The position numbers and the translations under genes were made by a program. The notes under the pieces were generated by a model. That model searched no databases and had not been told where the DNA came from. It worked only from the letters and a program-made list of their open reading frames with translations. A DNA stretch of 64,000 nt. It comes from JBNKHH01 sp050290245. Lineage in GTDB: Bacteria > Pseudomonadota > Alphaproteobacteria > Rhodobacterales > Rhodobacteraceae. Of this stretch, positions 51,507 to 59,643 are shown piece by piece. The DNA lies in contig JBNKHH010000059.1 in NCBI GenBank assembly GCA_050290245.1, forward strand, positions 71,605-135,604, written 5' to 3'. Each line of letters begins with the position of its first letter. The stretch's first letter is position 1.

Positions 51507-52796
51507 ATGTCCGCTGAGGCCGAGGCACGTGCGGACTGGCTCAGACGCGCTGTGTCAGGGCCTTTCGTTGGCGACCTGCCGAGGCGGCTTGGGGTGGCGG
51601 TTTCGGGGGGCGGTGACTCGATGGCGCTATTGGATCTGATGGTGGCGGTCGGCCGCCAGAAGGGCTTTGAGGTGCGCGCGGCCACGGTGGACCACAGTTT
51701 GCGGCCCGAGGCGCGGGACGAGCTCGGGATGGTTGCCGCGCATTGCGCAGCCCGCGGCATTGGCCACGAGGTGCTGGCCTGGACCGGCTGGGACGGGCGC
51801 GGGAACCTGCAAGCCAAGGCGCGCAAGGCGCGCTACGCATTGATTGCGGAATGGGCGGAGCGGCAGGGTGTGGACCAGGTCGCGCTTGGACACACGCGGG
51901 GCGACCAGGCCGAAACCGTGGTGATGCGGCTGGCGCGGGCGTCGGGGGTCGACGGCCTTGCCGGGATGCCTGAGCGGTTCGAGCGGGACGGGGTTCGGTT
52001 CGTCCGCCCGCTTTTGCGGCTGACGCGGCAGGATTTGCGGGCCTATCTGACGGACCGGGGGATTTCCTGGTGCGAAGACCCGTCGAACGAGGATGACAGT
52101 TATGAGCGGGTGCGCGCGCGCAAGGCCATGTCGGTCCTGGCGGATTTGGGTGTGGATGTCGATACGCTGGCCACAGTTGCGGATAATGCCAGGGCCGCGA
52201 AATGGGCGCTGGACCACTATGCTTGGGTCGAGGTGGCGGAAAATGGCCTTGCCGAGGTCGTGGGCGGTGATGTCATCCTGCCGGCGTCCGCCAGCGCCGA
52301 TCACGTCGTGCCGGGCGAGATACTGCGACGTCTGAACAACGCCGCGATCATGTGGATTACCGGGGCGGATTATCCGCCGCGCCGCGAGTCCATGAACAAC
52401 CTGTCCCCGATCCTGCAGGAGGCAAAGCGCCACACGGTTGCGGGCTGTCTCGTGAGTCTGGTCGGGGGGGATCCACAGCACGATGGGATGTTGCGGTTTT
52501 CCCGTGAATTCAATGCGGTAAAAGATTTGAAAGGGCCGACTGACCAGCCCTGGGATGGACGCTGGATCCTTGACGGCCCCCACGCCCGCGATCTCGAAGT
52601 GCGCGCCCTCGGAGAGGCGGTGAGAGGTTGCCCGGACTGGCGGGATTCGGAGGTGCCGAGAACGTCACTGATGGCCTCGCCCGCCATCTGGCGCGGCGAG
52701 ACGCTTGTCGCGGCTCCGCTGGCGCAATTTCATAACGGTTGGACCGCCGAAGCCACAGGGCGCGGCAAATTCGCAAAATTTCTCTTATCTCGTTGA
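51507..52796 (+). CDS. tilS: tRNA(Ile)-lysidine synthase
   Basis: A 429-residue N-type ATP pyrophosphatase that makes lysidine at the anticodon of tRNA-Ile2. The P-loop is SGGGDS (residues 33-38), followed by TVDHSLRPEA and LGHTRGDQAETVVMRL. The start is taken as ATG 51507; a TTG at 51474 would start inside the repeat element. The C-terminal domains are present but weakly conserved. It is followed by ftsH. Confidence 0.93.
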   Translation: MSAEAEARADWLRRAVSGPFVGDLPRRLGVAVSGGGDSMALLDLMVAVGRQKGFEVRAATVDHSLRPEARDELGMVAAHCAARGIGHEVLAWTGWDGRGNLQAKARKARYALIAEWAERQGVDQVALGHTRGDQAETVVMRLARASGVDGLAGMPERFERDGVRFVRPLLRLTRQDLRAYLTDRGISWCEDPSNEDDSYERVRARKAMSVLADLGVDVDTLATVADNARAAKWALDHYAWVEVAENGLAEVVGGDVILPASASADHVVPGEILRRLNNAAIMWITGADYPPRRESMNNLSPILQEAKRHTVAGCLVSLVGGDPQHDGMLRFSREFNAVKDLKGPTDQPWDGRWILDGPHARDLEVRALGEAVRGCPDWRDSEVPRTSLMASPAIWRGETLVAAPLAQFHNGWTAEATGRGKFAKFLLSR

Positions 52797-52877
52797 AGAT
52801 TCGGCTGTGATTGCTATTTAATTGATCAGCCGCGCGGGCCCGTTGCCCGTTGCCGGAGAATTCCCGAGGAGCCTCCT

Positions 52878-54797
52878 TTGAACAACGCTCGTAACATCGC
52901 TTTCTGGGTCGTCCTGTTTCTTTTGATCGTGGCGCTTTTCAACCTGATCGGTGGCGGTCAGTCGTCGACGGCAGCCGGGGCGGTCAGCTATTCTGACTTC
53001 GTCGAACGGGTCGAACAGGGCGAGATTCGGTCGGCCACGATCGACGGCGAACGGATCATCTTCCGTGGGTCGGACGGCCGCGACCATGTCACGATCCAGC
53101 CCGAAGGGGCGGAAACGACCAACCTGTTGGTTACCCATGACGTCGATTTCTCGGCAGAGCCGCAGGAACAGTCCGGGTTTGTTACCATCCTTATGACGTT
53201 CCTGCCGTTCCTGTTGCTGATTGGTGTGTGGATTTATTTCATGAACCGGATGCAGGGCGGCGGTCGTGGCGGCGCCATGGGTTTTGGCAAAAGCCGGGCA
53301 AAGCTTTTGACCGAGAAGCATGGCCGCGTCACGTTTGACGATGTCGCCGGTATCGACGAGGCCAAGGAAGAGCTGGAAGAGATCGTTGAGTTCCTGCGCA
53401 ACCCGCAGAAGTTCAGCCGTCTGGGCGGCAAGATCCCGAAAGGCGCGCTTCTGGTCGGCCCTCCGGGCACCGGTAAGACGCTTCTGGCCCGCGCGATTGC
53501 CGGTGAGGCGGGCGTGCCGTTTTTCACCATTTCGGGTTCCGACTTTGTCGAGATGTTCGTCGGTGTTGGTGCGTCCCGCGTGCGCGACATGTTCGAGCAG
53601 GCCAAGAAGAATGCACCATGCATCGTGTTCATCGATGAAATCGACGCCGTCGGCCGGAGCCGGGGCGTCGGCTATGGCGGCGGCAACGACGAGCGCGAGC
53701 AGACGCTGAACCAGCTTCTGGTCGAAATGGACGGGTTCGAGGCGAACGAGGGAATCATCATCGTCGCTGCGACCAACCGTCCGGACGTTCTGGACCCCGC
53801 ACTGTTGCGTCCCGGTCGTTTCGACCGCCAGGTGCAGGTGCCGAACCCGGACATCAAGGGCCGCGAGAAGATCCTGGGTGTTCATGCCCGCAAGGTTCCT
53901 CTTGGTCCCGATGTGGACTTGCGCATCATCGCGCGCGGTACGCCTGGTTTCTCGGGCGCCGACCTGGCGAACCTGGTGAACGAAAGCGCGCTGATGGCGG
54001 CGCGCGTCGGGCGGCGGTTCGTGACGATGGAGGATTTCGAAAACGCCAAGGACAAGGTCATGATGGGTGCCGAGCGGCGATCCATGGTCATGACCGAGGA
54101 CGAGAAAAAGCTGACCGCCTATCATGAGGCGGGCCACGCAATCGTCGGTCTGAACGTGCCGCAGCATGACCCGATTCACAAGGCGACGATCATTCCGCGG
54201 GGCCGTGCATTGGGTCTGGTGTTGTCGTTGCCGGAGCGCGACCAGCTGTCGGTGACGCTCACGAAATACAAGTCCAAGATCGCCATGGCTATGGGTGGCC
54301 GGGTTGCCGAAGAACTGATTTTTGGCCCCGAAAATGTCACCTCGGGCGCCGCCTCGGACATTCAGCAGGTGACGCGGATCGCACGCGCCATGGTCACGCA
54401 ATTTGGCTATGCCGAAGAGCTTGGGTATATCGACTATGCCAACGAGCAGCAGTCGCATCTTGGCGCCTATTCCGGTGGGAAAGAACACTCGGAAGAGATG
54501 CAGAAGCGCATCGACCAGAAGGTGAAAGAGCTGGTGGACGAGGGCTATCAGACGGCGAAGCGCATCCTTACCGAGAAGTCCGAAGACCTTGAGCGTCTGG
54601 CGCAGGGTCTGTTGGAGTACGAGACACTGACGGGGAACGAAATCACGAAGGTGATCGCGGGAGAGCCACTGAGCCGGGGTGACGACGATGACGAGGATAC
54701 CTCGGACACCGGCGGCACGGCCTCGGTCACGGCGATTCCGAAGACCAAGCCGAGGAAGAAGCCGGACGGCGGGATGGAACCCGAACCGACCGCCTGA
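52878..54797 (+). CDS. ftsH: ATP-dependent membrane zinc protease FtsH
   Basis: A 639-residue AAA+ protease anchored in the inner membrane by two helices (about residues 5-22 and 105-123). Walker A is GPPGTGKT (194-201), Walker B and the second region of homology follow, and the zinc site is H416-E-A-G-H. The start codon is TTG, preceded by GAGGAG. It degrades membrane and regulatory proteins. An intrinsic terminator follows. Confidence 0.97.
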   Translation: MNNARNIAFWVVLFLLIVALFNLIGGGQSSTAAGAVSYSDFVERVEQGEIRSATIDGERIIFRGSDGRDHVTIQPEGAETTNLLVTHDVDFSAEPQEQSGFVTILMTFLPFLLLIGVWIYFMNRMQGGGRGGAMGFGKSRAKLLTEKHGRVTFDDVAGIDEAKEELEEIVEFLRNPQKFSRLGGKIPKGALLVGPPGTGKTLLARAIAGEAGVPFFTISGSDFVEMFVGVGASRVRDMFEQAKKNAPCIVFIDEIDAVGRSRGVGYGGGNDEREQTLNQLLVEMDGFEANEGIIIVAATNRPDVLDPALLRPGRFDRQVQVPNPDIKGREKILGVHARKVPLGPDVDLRIIARGTPGFSGADLANLVNESALMAARVGRRFVTMEDFENAKDKVMMGAERRSMVMTEDEKKLTAYHEAGHAIVGLNVPQHDPIHKATIIPRGRALGLVLSLPERDQLSVTLTKYKSKIAMAMGGRVAEELIFGPENVTSGAASDIQQVTRIARAMVTQFGYAEELGYIDYANEQQSHLGAYSGGKEHSEEMQKRIDQKVKELVDEGYQTAKRILTEKSEDLERLAQGLLEYETLTGNEITKVIAGEPLSRGDDDDEDTSDTGGTASVTAIPKTKPRKKPDGGMEPEPTA

Positions 54798-54814
54798 TCC
54801 AGGAAGAGACATCG

Positions 54815-54846
54815 AAAGCCCCGCGCCACTCGCGGGGCTTTTCTTT
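54815..54846 (+). terminator. Intrinsic terminator after ftsH
   Basis: AAAGCCCCGCG, a CCACT loop and CGCGGGGCTTT form a perfect 11-bp stem followed by a T-rich tail. Confidence 0.93.
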
Positions 54847-55160
54847 TGTCGATGGCTTTCGACGCTTAAGGAGGGCCGTTGAGGTGTGGGCAGCGAAAAA
54901 CCGATTCGGGGATGATCGTGTCGGCCCTGGTTCCAACCAAGTGCGCCCGCGAAAATTGACTGGCTCGCTCAGACTTGGTGAAACGATGCGGAATCATGTT
55001 TCCGATCGGCGCGTCCGAGCACCCTGAGGTTTCCGAAACGCGCCAAGACTTTCCTTGTCGCCGCAGGGCGGGTTCAAAGAGTCGGATTTCGGCGCGCTAT
55101 TGGATAGACAGCGCCCTAACGCAAAGGGGAAAACCCCGACGAGGAAAACAGGGAGCGATC
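54847..55160. other. Region between ftsH terminator and folD
   Basis: About 310 bp with no gene I can support; an open frame from 54975 runs into folD but has no start signal. GGGAGCG just before 55161 is the folD ribosome site. The folD promoter should lie here. Confidence 0.6.
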
Positions 55161-56063
55161 ATGAGCGCGAAAGTCATAGACGGAAAAGCCTTTGCAGCGA
55201 CAGTCCGGGAAAAGGTTGCGACCCATGTCGCGCGTTTGGTGGACGAACATGGGATCACGCCGGGGCTGGCCGTGGTGATCGTCGGCGACGATCCGGCGAG
55301 CCAGGTTTACGTTCGCTCGAAGGGCAAGGCCACGGTCGAGGCGGGCATGAAGTCGGTCGAGCACAAGCTGGCCTCGGACACCTCGGAAGAGGACCTTTTG
55401 GCCCTGATCGATACTTTGAACGAGGATCGCTCCATCCATGGCATCCTGGTGCAGCTGCCGCTGCCCCGGCACCTGAACGAAGACCTGGTGATCAACGCCA
55501 TCGACCCGGCCAAGGACGTGGACGGATTCCATATCTCGAACGTCGGCCTGTTGGGGACGGGTCAGAAGTCGATGGTCCCCTGCACGCCGCTTGGCTGCCT
55601 GATGATGCTGCGCGACCACCATGGCAGCCTGTCGGGGCTGGACGCGGTAGTGATCGGGCGGTCGAACATCGTGGGCAAACCGATGGCACAACTTCTTCTG
55701 GGCGATAGCTGCACGGTGACCATCGCGCATTCGCGCACGAAAGACCTGGCCGAGGTCGTTCGCCGCGCCGATATCGTGGTCGCCGCCGTGGGCCGGCCCG
55801 AGATGGTGCCGGGCGACTGGGTCAAGCCGGGTGCCACCGTTATCGACGTTGGCATCAACCGGATTGACGCGCCGGAGAAGGGCGAAGGCAAGACACGGCT
55901 GGTCGGCGATTGCCATTTCGAAAGCTGCGCCGAGGTTGCCGGAGCGATCACGCCGGTGCCGGGTGGCGTCGGGCCCATGACGATTGCCTGCCTGTTGGCC
56001 AACACGGTGACCGCCTGTTGCCGTGCGAATGGGTTGGCCGAGCCCGAGGGGCTGACCGCCTGA
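55161..56063 (+). CDS. folD: Methylenetetrahydrofolate dehydrogenase/cyclohydrolase
   Basis: A 300-residue bifunctional enzyme of one-carbon metabolism that interconverts methylene- and formyl-tetrahydrofolate. VGDDPASQVYVRSKGKA carries the catalytic lysine, ILVQLPLPRHL and the NADP-binding VIGRSNIVGKPMAQLLL follow, and the end is TPVPGGVGPMTIACLLANT. GGGAGCG precedes the start. Monocistronic as far as seen. Confidence 0.95.
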   Translation: MSAKVIDGKAFAATVREKVATHVARLVDEHGITPGLAVVIVGDDPASQVYVRSKGKATVEAGMKSVEHKLASDTSEEDLLALIDTLNEDRSIHGILVQLPLPRHLNEDLVINAIDPAKDVDGFHISNVGLLGTGQKSMVPCTPLGCLMMLRDHHGSLSGLDAVVIGRSNIVGKPMAQLLLGDSCTVTIAHSRTKDLAEVVRRADIVVAAVGRPEMVPGDWVKPGATVIDVGINRIDAPEKGEGKTRLVGDCHFESCAEVAGAITPVPGGVGPMTIACLLANTVTACCRANGLAEPEGLTA

Positions 56064-56104
56064 TCCCGCCAGAGGTCTTGCGCCGGGCATAGCCCGCCGC
56101 GGCG

Positions 56105-56158
56105 CCGGAGGGGCGCTGCCCCTCCGGACCTCCCCGGGATATTTCCGGGCCGATGAAG
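56105..56158 (+). repeat. Hairpin-containing intergenic repeat, copy B
   Basis: CCGGAGGGGC, a GCT loop and GCCCCTCCGG form a perfect 10-bp stem, followed by ACCTCCCCGGGATATTT and GATGAAG. Compared with copy A the stem bases change on both sides, so the structure is preserved. Confidence 0.7.
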
Positions 56159-56224
56159 GCCGTTTGTGGTCTTGACGGACCAGCGGGCTATGTCGTTCGT
56201 TTGATCCGCAAAAGGGAGGATCCG

Positions 56225-56860
56225 ATGGCCAGGACCTATACCGGACAAAAGATCGACATCAACTTTGACATGAAGCGCTGTATCCATGCGCGGAACTGCT
56301 ACCTGAAGCTGCCCGAGGTTTTCGATCCCGATCGCAAGCCCTGGGTCGACCCGGATGCGGCGGCCCCGGAAGAGGTCGAAGCAATGATCCGCACCTGTCC
56401 GTCGGGGGCCTTGTCCTTTGCGCCCAAGGATGGCTCGCCCGAGGAGCGTCCGCCAGGGATCAACCGGCTGTCCGTTCTGGAGAACGGGCCGAACGCATTC
56501 CACGGCAATCTGAGGGTGGCGGGTCAGGCCGAGACGCGGGCCACGATCTGTCGCTGCGGCAAGACCCGGAACCCTCCGTTTTGCGACTATTCCCACGTGA
56601 AGGCTGGTTTCGAGGCGACCGGTGAGCCACCGGCGTCGGGCAAGGATGCGCCCGGTGAGGACCCCGGCGCCGAGCTGGAGTTGATCGGCCACGAAAACGG
56701 GCCCCTTGAGGCGAGGGGGCCTTTGGAGATCACATCCGGCACGGGCAAGCGGCTGCACAGGGGCACACGGGCGTTCCTGTGCCGCTGCGGGCAGTCCGGG
56801 AACAAGCCGTTCTGCGATGGCAGCCACAAGACCGCCGGTCTCGAAGTGCCTGGCTCTTAG
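56225..56860 (+). CDS. Iron-sulfur protein: ferredoxin-like domain plus two CDGSH motifs
   Basis: A 211-residue protein. Residues 1-70 form a divergent 4Fe-4S domain of the Fer4_19 type (KRCIHARNCYLKLP ... IRTCPSGAL). Then come two CDGSH-type 2Fe-2S sites: CRCGKTRNPPFCDYSH (about residues 103-118) and CRCGQSGNKPFCDGSH (about residues 185-200). In the first the Gly is replaced by Tyr. CDGSH proteins carry redox-active clusters; the role of this fusion is unknown. GGGAGG precedes the start at 56225. Confidence 0.88.
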   Translation: MARTYTGQKIDINFDMKRCIHARNCYLKLPEVFDPDRKPWVDPDAAAPEEVEAMIRTCPSGALSFAPKDGSPEERPPGINRLSVLENGPNAFHGNLRVAGQAETRATICRCGKTRNPPFCDYSHVKAGFEATGEPPASGKDAPGEDPGAELELIGHENGPLEARGPLEITSGTGKRLHRGTRAFLCRCGQSGNKPFCDGSHKTAGLEVPGS

Positions 56861-56863
56861 GGG

Positions 56864-57331
56864 TCAGAGACCAGGAATACCGTCGATGCGCGCATAGCTC
56901 ATCTCCATCCCGTCGGTCATGCCGGTGCCGATGGCGGCTTCACGGGCCTCTGGGCTGGGGTACTCGATCACGAGGGTCATCAGCGTGCCCGTGTCGTCGG
57001 CGTCAAAGGTCGTGGTGACGCGGGTCTTGGACATGTCGTCGGCGGCCCATTCCTCGCCATGCACGATCCGGTGCGGCGGGTCGAGTTCGAAATAGGTGCC
57101 CTCCATGGTGAAGCTGCCCTGCTGGGGGTGGGCCCAGGTAAAGCGCATACGCCCGCCCGGCACCGGATCGCTTTCGCATTCGGGCATCGTCCAACCATCG
57201 GGCCCGAGCATCCACTGGCGGATCAGTTCGGGTTTGGTGTGTGCGTCGTAGACTTGACGAGGTGTCGCCTTGAAACGGCGGGTTATGCAGATGTCGGTGT
57301 CGCCGATGCGGGTCATTTCCATCTCGGACAT
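56864..57331 (-). CDS. SRPBCC (AHSA1-type) protein
   Basis: A 155-residue START-like protein. ITRRFKATPRQVYDAHTKPELIRQWMLGPDGW is the AHSA1 N-terminal pattern, followed by strands FTMEGTYFELDPPHRIVH and the C-terminal helix. Such proteins bind hydrophobic ligands or act as Hsp90 co-factors in eukaryotes; in bacteria they are often paired with an ArsR regulator. Here the ArsR gene lies directly upstream with one base between. Confidence 0.88.
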   Translation of the reverse strand: MSEMEMTRIGDTDICITRRFKATPRQVYDAHTKPELIRQWMLGPDGWTMPECESDPVPGGRMRFTWAHPQQGSFTMEGTYFELDPPHRIVHGEEWAADDMSKTRVTTTFDADDTGTLMTLVIEYPSPEAREAAIGTGMTDGMEMSYARIDGIPGL

Positions 57332-57332
57332 G

Positions 57333-57647
57333 TCAGGGTTTTCCTTCAAGCAGGCGGTCCAGGCGGTCATAGTCTGCTTTGATCGCCTCGCGCAGCCGGC
57401 CGGACCAGACGTGGATTTCGTCCAACCTTTCGGGGTTGAGCTGGACGGGGCGGCGGTTTCCGATCCGGTCTCGCGTGACCCAGTCTGCGTCTTCTAACAC
57501 CTTGATGTGGTGAGAAATCGCGGGTTGGGAAATGTCGAAGGGCCGGGCAAGTTCGGTGGCGTCGACGGCGCCCTCGCTGGCCAGCCTTTCAATGATGGCC
57601 AGGCGGGTGGGGTCGGAAAGGGCGGCGAAGGCGTTGGCACTCTGCAT
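57333..57647 (-). CDS. ArsR-family transcriptional regulator
   Basis: A 104-residue winged-helix repressor. ALSDPTRLAIIERLASEGAVDATELARPFDISQPAISHHIKVLEDADWV is the ArsR helix-turn-helix pattern (I cite only its family layout: ALSDPTRLAII, then DISQPAISHHIKVLE). No metal-binding cysteine cluster is seen, so it may sense something other than metals. It is the first gene of the pair with the SRPBCC protein. An inverted repeat lies just upstream. Confidence 0.88.
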   Translation of the reverse strand: MQSANAFAALSDPTRLAIIERLASEGAVDATELARPFDISQPAISHHIKVLEDADWVTRDRIGNRRPVQLNPERLDEIHVWSGRLREAIKADYDRLDRLLEGKP

Positions 57648-57650
57648 AAT

Positions 57651-57671
57651 GAATCCTCTATATAGGGATTC
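57651..57671 (-). promoter_or_regulatory. Inverted-repeat operator of the ArsR-SRPBCC pair
   Basis: GAATCC (57651-57656), nine AT-rich bases, then GGATTC (57666-57671) form a perfect inverted repeat four bases upstream of the arsR-type start. It overlaps a TATATA core and would let the regulator repress its own transcription. Confidence 0.6.
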
Positions 57672-57681
57672 GTTTATACAC

Positions 57682-58110
57682 TCAAGCGTGGGGAACGGGG
57701 ATCATTGTGCCTTGGAGTAGGGCGATATGTTTTTCGACGCCGCGGGTTTCGGCAAAGACCTCGGCCTGCACGATGGTGAGGCGGCGGCCCGGTTTGACGA
57801 CGCGACCACGGGCGATCAGGAGATCGCCGACGGCGGGACGCAGAAGGTTGATCTTCATCTCGACGGTCATGATCTCGTCGTCTGGGTCTAACAGGGTAAG
57901 GGCCGCGTAGCCCGCCGCGCTGTCGCCGATGGCGAAAGTCAGGGCGGCGTGGGCGGCGCCCTGTTGCTGCAGGCTGGTGTCGAGGATTGGCGCAGTGATC
58001 GTGGCTGCGCCGGCGGCAAGGTCGGTTAACGTTGCGCCAAGGGTGTCCATCATGGTCTGGCGCGCGAAGGAGGCGCGGATCTTCCTTTCGGTGTCGGCGG
58101 TCAGTGTCAT
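57682..58110 (-). CDS. PaaI-family thioesterase
   Basis: A 142-residue hotdog thioesterase of the PaaI type. QQGAAHAALTFAIGDSAAGYAALTLL holds the substrate-binding turn (family pattern H/G-G-x-x-x-x-x-x-D). The expected members hydrolyse phenylacetyl-CoA or similar thioesters. Its start overlaps the pdeM stop by four bases, so the two share a transcript. Confidence 0.85.
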   Translation of the reverse strand: MTLTADTERKIRASFARQTMMDTLGATLTDLAAGAATITAPILDTSLQQQGAAHAALTFAIGDSAAGYAALTLLDPDDEIMTVEMKINLLRPAVGDLLIARGRVVKPGRRLTIVQAEVFAETRGVEKHIALLQGTMIPVPHA

Positions 58111-58766
58111 GCGGCCCTGGGGACCGGGACGGTGAGGACGCGCTGGCCGGTGAGGTAGGCGAAGGCGCGGTCGGTGAAGAGACTGCGCAGGGCGGGCGCG
58201 GTCCAGTCGAGTCCGCCCGTGTATGCACCATAGGCGGGAAGGATCAGCCGGGTGTCGTCGGCCATGAAGCAGGGGCGCGAGGCGCGTTTGATCCGGGCCT
58301 TGGGATGGTAGTGGCCCGAGACCTCGCCGGGGTCGGTCGAGGTGGCGGCGATGTGGCGGAAGATGAGCGGGCCCTGGCGATGTTCTGCCAGGTGGTCGCC
58401 GGCCAGGTCGAGGGGGCCGGGGTCGTGGTTACCTTCAATCCAGATCCAGCGTCGGCCGGATTGCAGGGTTCGGATCAGTGCGCGGTCCTCGTCGGAGAGC
58501 GCGGCGCCAGCAGCGAGATCGTCGAAGCTGTCTCCGAGGCAGATCACCGTGCGCGGCGCCATGGCGCGGATATCCTCGGCAAGCCGCGACAGGGTTTCGC
58601 GGGTGTCGTAGGGCGGCAGGAGCGCGCCGCCGAGGCGGGCGATGCGTTCGGATTTGCCGAGGTGGAGGTCGGAGACCGTGAGGATGTTCTCGGCGCTCCA
58701 GAAGAGGGCACCGGAGGGCAGGGCTGACAGGGTCTGGCCCCGGAAAAGGAAATCAACCGAGTTCAT
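58107..58766 (-). CDS. pdeM: Ligase-associated DNA-damage phosphoesterase PdeM
   Basis: A 219-residue calcineurin-like phosphoesterase. Metal motifs in order are SDLHLGK, GDSFDD, GNHD and GHYHP. This matches PdeM, which is usually next to a ligase-associated DEXH helicase (Lhr-type) and a DNA ligase. Those partners are not in the window, so the gene is separated from the usual set or they lie elsewhere. It overlaps the thioesterase gene. Confidence 0.85.
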   Translation of the reverse strand: MNSVDFLFRGQTLSALPSGALFWSAENILTVSDLHLGKSERIARLGGALLPPYDTRETLSRLAEDIRAMAPRTVICLGDSFDDLAAGAALSDEDRALIRTLQSGRRWIWIEGNHDPGPLDLAGDHLAEHRQGPLIFRHIAATSTDPGEVSGHYHPKARIKRASRPCFMADDTRLILPAYGAYTGGLDWTAPALRSLFTDRAFAYLTGQRVLTVPVPRAA

Positions 58767-58840
58767 GCTTCGTTCTTAGGGGCACCAGCGTGGGCTGGCA
58801 AGTCTTGACCTTGGCCGCGCCGCCTGCAAGGTGCCGCGTC

Positions 58841-59548
58841 ATGATGGACAAGAACGACAGTGGCGCGCCGCGGCGCAATTTCTATGGGCGCCTGAAGGGC
58901 AAGGCGCTGAAACCGTCGCACAAGAGGTACCTTGAGGATTTGGGGGGCCTTTCTCCGGGGGCGGTGACCTGGGAGGACAATCCCGAGCGCGCGCCGCTGA
59001 ACGTGAAAGCGTTGTTCGGTGGCAAGCCGGTCTGGCTGGAGGTCGGATTTGGTGGCGGTGAACACTTGGTGCATCAGGCCCAGGCCAATTCCAGCGTCGG
59101 GATCATCGGGGCCGAGCCATTCATCAACGGAGTCGCGACGCTGCTTGGAAAGATTCGAAAAGCAGGAGTTCAGAACGTGCGGGTGCACGCAGGCGATGCG
59201 CGGGATTTGATGGATGTTTTGCCCGAGGGTTCGATTTCGAAGGCGTTTTTGCTGTACCCCGATCCCTGGCCGAAGGCGCGCCATCACCGGCGTCGGTTCG
59301 TGACGCCGGAACATCTTGCGCCCTTGCACCGGGTCTTGGCGCCGGGTGCGGAGTTTCGGATTGCGACCGACATTCCCGATTATGTCCGTCAGGCGATGGA
59401 AGAGGTGCCGCCGGCCGGGTTCGAGTGGCTGGCCGAACGGGCGGAAGACTGGCGGCAGCCCTGGGACGACTGGCTGTCGACGCGATACGAGCAAAAGGCA
59501 CTGCGCGAAGGGCGGGTGCCGCATTACCTTACGTTTCGGCGGCGGTAA
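58841..59548 (+). CDS. trmB: tRNA (guanine-N7)-methyltransferase
   Basis: A 235-residue methyltransferase that makes m7G46 in tRNA. VGFGGGEHLVHQ is the SAM loop; DPWPKARHHRRRFV is the TrmB signature with the catalytic Asp; ATDIPDYV and TRYEQKALREGR are also typical. Two adjacent ATGs (58841 and 58844) are possible; there is no strong ribosome site. It is divergent from pdeM. Confidence 0.95.
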   Translation: MMDKNDSGAPRRNFYGRLKGKALKPSHKRYLEDLGGLSPGAVTWEDNPERAPLNVKALFGGKPVWLEVGFGGGEHLVHQAQANSSVGIIGAEPFINGVATLLGKIRKAGVQNVRVHAGDARDLMDVLPEGSISKAFLLYPDPWPKARHHRRRFVTPEHLAPLHRVLAPGAEFRIATDIPDYVRQAMEEVPPAGFEWLAERAEDWRQPWDDWLSTRYEQKALREGRVPHYLTFRRR

Positions 59549-59557
59549 GCGCGGGTT

Positions 59558-59583
59558 CTGTGCATTTTCGGCAAGGTAAAGCG
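59558..59583 (+). repeat. Short interspersed repeat, diverged copy
   Basis: GCATTTTCGGCAAGGTAAAG resembles GTATTTGGGGCAAGATAAAG with five differences; it lies about 60 bases before aroA. Confidence 0.35.
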
Positions 59584-59643
59584 GTGATGGACGGGCGCGG
59601 GTCTCTGCGCTAACAGAACGGCGGAGCGAAGGAAGGTAAGCGC

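Noticed and set aside
52818..54812. A 664-codon open frame antisense to ftsH
   Set aside because: It mirrors the codon positions of ftsH, has no family features and no ribosome site; long antisense frames are common in GC-rich DNA.
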